A stretch of DNA of 30,500 nt from Pelargonium nanum (taxonomy: Eukaryota; Streptophyta; Magnoliopsida; Geraniales; Geraniaceae). Of the stretch, positions 27,321-30,500 are shown in pieces. The stretch spans positions 1 to 30,500 of the forward strand of contig JAYMTF010000766.1 in NCBI GenBank assembly GCA_036897485.1. The letters are read 5' to 3'. Made by a program: the position numbers and the translations under genes. The notes beneath the pieces are model-generated. The model did no database searches, was not told where the DNA came from, and saw nothing but the letters and a program-made list of their open reading frames with translations. Positions within the stretch are counted from its first letter, which is position 1. The number at the start of each line of letters is the position of its first letter.

Positions 27321-27695
27321 ACAAAGGAAAGCTAAGGTAGACGGAAACAAGCCTTCTTCGCGGTAAGAGTTTGACCCCATGAAATCAAACCATATAGGAC
27401 TTGGACTGTTCGGTACAGTAGTTAACTTGTTATGGTGATCGCGGCAAAAATACTATTTTACCCTTTCGTTCCTGGCAAACCTAAACTATTGAGCATGTAG
27501 CATTTGAGTTTTTTTTTAATCAGTTGAGTTACATAGGAGAGTGACTCTACCCTTTAAAAACAAATAATTAGTAACTTTTTCTTTTAAACTCAAATAACTT
27601 AAACCTAAAAGAGAATTCAAAATCCTTAAAGACTTAAACTACTTGGCCTAACTTATCTGGATTAGTTGAATGTAACTTTTTTAATTAACAAATTT

Positions 27696-28396
27696 TTTTT
27701 TAATATGAAATTGTATGCCTTTATTAATTCACTGAATTCATGGCTAACAATTCATTAAGTTGGATAGGACATCCATCCCCTTAGTCCCAATTAAACGAAC
27801 CAAACCTATAACATGAACAGAAACTAGAAAACCAAACTGAGAATTGAAAGGCTAAACCTTCTTTCAAAGCTATCATACCCGTTAAACATGGGTACAGACC
27901 AAATGAACAAATCAGGGGCACCGGGTAAACCCTCTCCCCCGATCTGCGAAACCAACACCTTCTCTCCTGCATCCATAATCAAACCAGGGGCACTAGACAA
28001 GCCCTCCCCCCGGTCTGTCCAACCAATGCCGAACTCTGTCGGACTTTCTCTAAACCATGTTGAATCAGATCACCAACTAGCAATCGATCCCGTAACCTGA
28101 TCCTATCACGAGAGCCACCGTCTCCGCCTTCCACTACCACTGCTACTCTTTGCGAACTCGGACTGAACTCTGCCATAGCCACAATCTCCGATGATGATGC
28201 CGATGCCCTAAACATTTCGTTGCCGCCTCCCTAACCTCCCATTGCCGAACCCTTGCTATCACAAACGAAAACAATCACCGCCTCCCTAGATACCCTAATG
28301 GTATTACTCTCACGCGAAAGACACAACCACTCCGATACGATAGCCCTAGCCGCCGCCCAAGAAACCGCAGCCGTCTCTCTTGAGAGAGAGAAAAAA
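27696..28396 (-). mobile_element. Probable retroposed remnant (LINE-like), minus orientation
   Basis: The segment differs in base make-up from its AT-rich surroundings, being much richer in G+C from 27880 to 28390. On the minus strand it opens with a pyrimidine-rich CTCTCTCTC stretch and G-rich, coding-like sequence (fragment frames at 27979-28215 and 27781-27972). It ends with AATAAA about 20 bp before a nine-A tract near 27696-27704. A 5' CT-rich leader, interrupted frames and an A-tail suit a plant L1-type LINE or a non-autonomous derivative with most of the body missing. I saw no reverse transcriptase motifs and no convincing target-site duplication, so the class is an inference. A retrocopy of a host gene is the alternative. 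Confidence 0.4.
27913..28056. repeat. Imperfect two-copy repeat, 72-bp spacing, inside the remnant
   Basis: CAGGGGCAC begins both copies (27913 and 27985). The first 46 bp or so of each are clearly alike (CCCTC...CCCC, then TCTG and CCAA), after which they diverge. The spacing is a multiple of three. In one minus-strand frame both units read GEGL then AP, suggesting an old duplication within a coding region. Confidence 0.6.
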
Positions 28397-29366
28397 TCCT
28401 AGAAGACAGTACAATTATACTTCAGTTCAAGCTATTTTGATGTTAATAACCTAACTAAACGTTAATTAAATAAGTATAATCATAAGTATGATTTTATTTT
28501 AAAAAAATACATCTTTATATATGAAAATTCTAGAAGATAACAAATATATAATTCATTAAATTTGTTTTCCTAAATGTTCGATTGAATTGAAATTTTATTT
28601 ACAATGGAGCACAAATGTCCAGATCTAATGAATATAGTTTTCTACTATCACTTTAAATACTTTTTAGAATTTAAGGTACAAATGATTCTTACACACTCAT
28701 TCACTTATTTGTAAACTATTCTCTACTAAGCCGGATCACTCATTCTCACACTGGAGATGAATTCACGGACGACGCATAGTTCTTCACTTTATGTGCGTCT
28801 TTCTTGTGTAGAAACTTGAGTGAATTGCGTACATAAATCTTTAAGTCGTTGAACATTAAAAATAAGTGTGCTTCTACACCTGCGAGATCTAAATGCTCCC
28901 ACATAATTTGTTTTAAAAAAATAACCAAAAGTATTTTGCACCAAAAATCATCCAAACATAGACTCTCACATAGGACTCTTTCATATCCATTGTGGGAGAA
29001 TCAAGGGGAGTTCACAATAGCTATTATGGAGTTTCCGAACAAGACTAGACTCTTGAGTGCTTATAGAAACATCAATTATTGTTACTAGACATTGAGTGAG
29101 AAGTGTTACTCAATTAAGTCCGTAGATAATTACAGTTAGTGGGTCCAGAATTTGAGCTATATCTAGAGTGACCAATAAAAAATTCATGATAATGACCAAG
29201 ATCTATGGATAAAATCTGAATCACAAATCCAAAAGTCAGCACGGAAACAAATAAAAATAACGAGATAGGACCATATCCATCCCAAAACCACTGAGTGGCA
29301 AAGATTAAACACTGAACTAGAGTTTTTTATTTTTCTCTTTCCTCCCATCTCTTCCTGCAAAACCAT
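28397..29366. other. Upstream region of NdhS
   Basis: AT-rich, with no supported gene. The last 60 bp before the ATG are pyrimidine-rich (TTTTTCTCTTTCCTCCC), typical of a plant 5' leader. No clear TATA box was identified. The short frames here have no protein features. Confidence 0.6.
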
Positions 29367-30074
29367 ATGGCTTCTTCATCAATTACCCTCCCAAGCCTTC
29401 AAGGCCCTCAACTTAAATCCCATTTTCTCGGCAGAAAATTCCTCCCAAACACCTCTCAGAAATTTCCCAAACAGCGATCTATCATTTCCCTAAAAACCAG
29501 TGCCAAATTCAACCTATTCGAGATCTTGGGAGGCAGAGGACTCTGCAATGGCGAGGAAGGAATTCAAGAAGAGCTCAAGAAGAGCATTGAAGACCAGACA
29601 GCTTCACAACCAGCAGCTGCCACTGAGACACAACAGTCTGGGAATTCGGAGAATTCAATTGGGAATGTTCCAGAGGAGGGTTTCGACAAGGAATTGATGG
29701 GGCTCACCGGGGGATTTCCCGGTGGCGAAACCGGATTGAAGAAGTTCATCGAGGAGAATCCGCCTCCTCCGAAAAATTCAGCTGCAGAGAAAATTGTTAG
29801 TCTTGCTACCTCGAAGAAGGCGAAAGCGCCCGAATTGCCACTGCTAATGCCGGGTATGATTGCCATTGTGAAGAACCCGAATAACCCGTTTTATATGTAC
29901 TGCGGCATTGTCCAGAGGATCACTGATGGGAGGGCTGGGGTTCTTTTCGAGGGAGGAAATTGGGATCGGTTGGTCACTTTTCGTTTAGACGAGCTCGAAC
30001 GGAGGGAGAAAGGTCCTCCGGCGAAAAATCCCAAGTCTGCTGTCCTGGAAGCTCTCATGGAGGATTCAAAATGA
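29367..30074 (+). CDS. NDHS: Chloroplast NDH complex subunit NdhS (CRR31)
   Basis: Subunit of the thylakoid NDH-1 complex that forms the docking site for ferredoxin in cyclic electron flow around photosystem I (family knowledge). One uninterrupted exon encodes 235 residues, close to the length I recall for Arabidopsis NdhS (about 250). Residues 1-47 are Ser/Lys/Pro-rich and nearly free of acids: a chloroplast transit peptide. A variable, Gln/Glu-rich linker follows, then FDKELMGLTGGFPGGETGLK (residues 107-126), and from about 158 to 215 an SH3-like, PsaE-related domain (MPGMIAIVKNPNNPFYMYCG, then GVLFEGGNWDRLVTF). Basic residues in this domain (Arg184, Arg189, Arg201) are candidates for ferredoxin contact. 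It is the only plus-strand gene in the window. The antisense frames overlapping it are not real genes. Confidence 0.96.
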   Translation: MASSSITLPSLQGPQLKSHFLGRKFLPNTSQKFPKQRSIISLKTSAKFNLFEILGGRGLCNGEEGIQEELKKSIEDQTASQPAAATETQQSGNSENSIGNVPEEGFDKELMGLTGGFPGGETGLKKFIEENPPPPKNSAAEKIVSLATSKKAKAPELPLLMPGMIAIVKNPNNPFYMYCGIVQRITDGRAGVLFEGGNWDRLVTFRLDELERREKGPPAKNPKSAVLEALMEDSK

Positions 30075-30159
30075 ATCCTTGTAAGCATTGCTTGTATATT
30101 TCTACATTCCTTTCGCGCTGTCAAGAAGAAACAAACCACTCTACTGTCAAGCTTAAAGG

Positions 30160-30165
30160 AATAAA
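30160..30165 (+). terminator. Polyadenylation signal of NdhS
   Basis: AATAAA 86 nt after the stop codon, followed by a T-rich stretch. Cleavage would then leave little room before the opposing gene ending at 30325. Confidence 0.6.
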
Positions 30166-30324
30166 ATGTATTGATCAGATAAGGTATATCCTGCCAATGC
30201 CATATGACTTCAGTTTTGTATATCCTTCAATGTTCTGTTTGTTATTGATAAATTTCAATTAGTTGATTTTACACGCGAATAATCAAGCATTGTTTATCAA
30301 AATGAACTTTTGATGTTTGAAAAA

Positions 30325-30409
30325 TTATGAAGAATGGGAAAAAATGTCTTGACGAATGTCTCCTCCATCATAGAAGCTTCGGATAACAGGATCAGAAGCA
30401 GCCGCCCAA
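30325..30409 (-). CDS. Probable last exon of a minus-strand gene, cut by window edge
   Basis: After a strong acceptor (TTTACTGTCTTGTGCAG) an open frame of 27 codons reads WAAASDPVIRSFYDGGDIRQ and then seven more residues to a TAA. The exon starts in phase 2 (one base completes a codon). Good splice context and non-repetitive composition favour real coding, but 85 bp is little evidence and I do not recognise the protein. It converges with NdhS, with 250 bp between the stop codons. The upstream exons lie beyond 30500. Confidence 0.5.
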
Positions 30410-30500
30410 CTGCACAAGACAGTAAAGCAATTACATCAATTTATGTAAGGGCAAATTACATATTACTACCTATTATGATGTCCCAAAACACATGACTACA

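Noticed and set aside
27186-27380. 64-codon minus-strand frame upstream of the PH-protein gene, considered as an upstream ORF
   Set aside because: The likely TATA box (27315-27320) is downstream of its ATG, so the start is probably not in the mRNA.
27502-27595. 10-bp perfect inverted repeat (ATTTGAGTTT / AAACTCAAAT)
   Set aside because: Too short and AT-rich to exclude chance, and no flanking duplication was seen.
27660-28480. Possible target-site duplication around the retroposed remnant
   Set aside because: TTAATTAA-like words occur on both sides but in inverted orientation and inside AT-rich sequence, so they do not support a duplication.
29564-29866. Minus-strand 100-codon frame over NdhS
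   Set aside because: Antisense shadow of the strongly supported NdhS exon; the Pro/Ser-rich product is what reversing that coding strand gives.

Overview
The window is nuclear DNA of a flowering plant, very probably a dicot. The genes are AT-rich, with many short GT-AG introns, plastid and mitochondrial transit peptides and a eukaryotic tRNA gene. I rebuilt every gene below by hand from exon phase, splice sites and protein motifs. No search was run.

Layout, left to right: the 5' end of a dynamin-related GTPase of the DRP1A type (106-1573, minus; continues off the left edge); a gene-free stretch with two small tandem duplications; a complete UDP-glucose 4-epimerase gene (3474-6809, minus, 9 exons); a 2.8 kb AT-rich gap; a complete 12-exon gene for a probably plastid-targeted protein of unknown function, combining a PPR-like part, a zinc ribbon, hydrophobic segments and a coiled coil (9623-14698, minus); a tRNA-Ala(CGC) (14888-14959, minus); a gene for a UAP56-interacting mRNA export factor of the UIEF type (15688-18622, minus, plus a 5'-UTR exon); a mitochondrial-type nucleoside diphosphate kinase of the NDPK3/4 kind (20617-22821, minus, 7 exons); a small coiled-coil/PH-domain protein gene (23863-26189, minus, with an AUG-free 5' leader exon); a probable retroposed LINE-like remnant (about 27696-28396); the single-exon gene for the chloroplast NDH subunit NdhS/CRR31 (29367-30074, plus); and, at the right edge, what looks like the last exon of another minus-strand gene.

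From memory, the order NdhS, PH protein, NDPK, UIEF, UGE matches Arabidopsis chromosome 4 near At4g23890-At4g23920, so this looks like a conserved ancestral block. The plastid-protein gene lies between UIEF and UGE, and DRP1A lies beyond UGE. The genes do not form one pathway: they cover membrane fission, nucleotide-sugar supply, mRNA export, NTP balance and photosynthetic electron flow. I found no operon, CRISPR, phage or other dedicated new system. The most open item is the 588-residue plastid protein, followed by details of splicing and start-codon choice.
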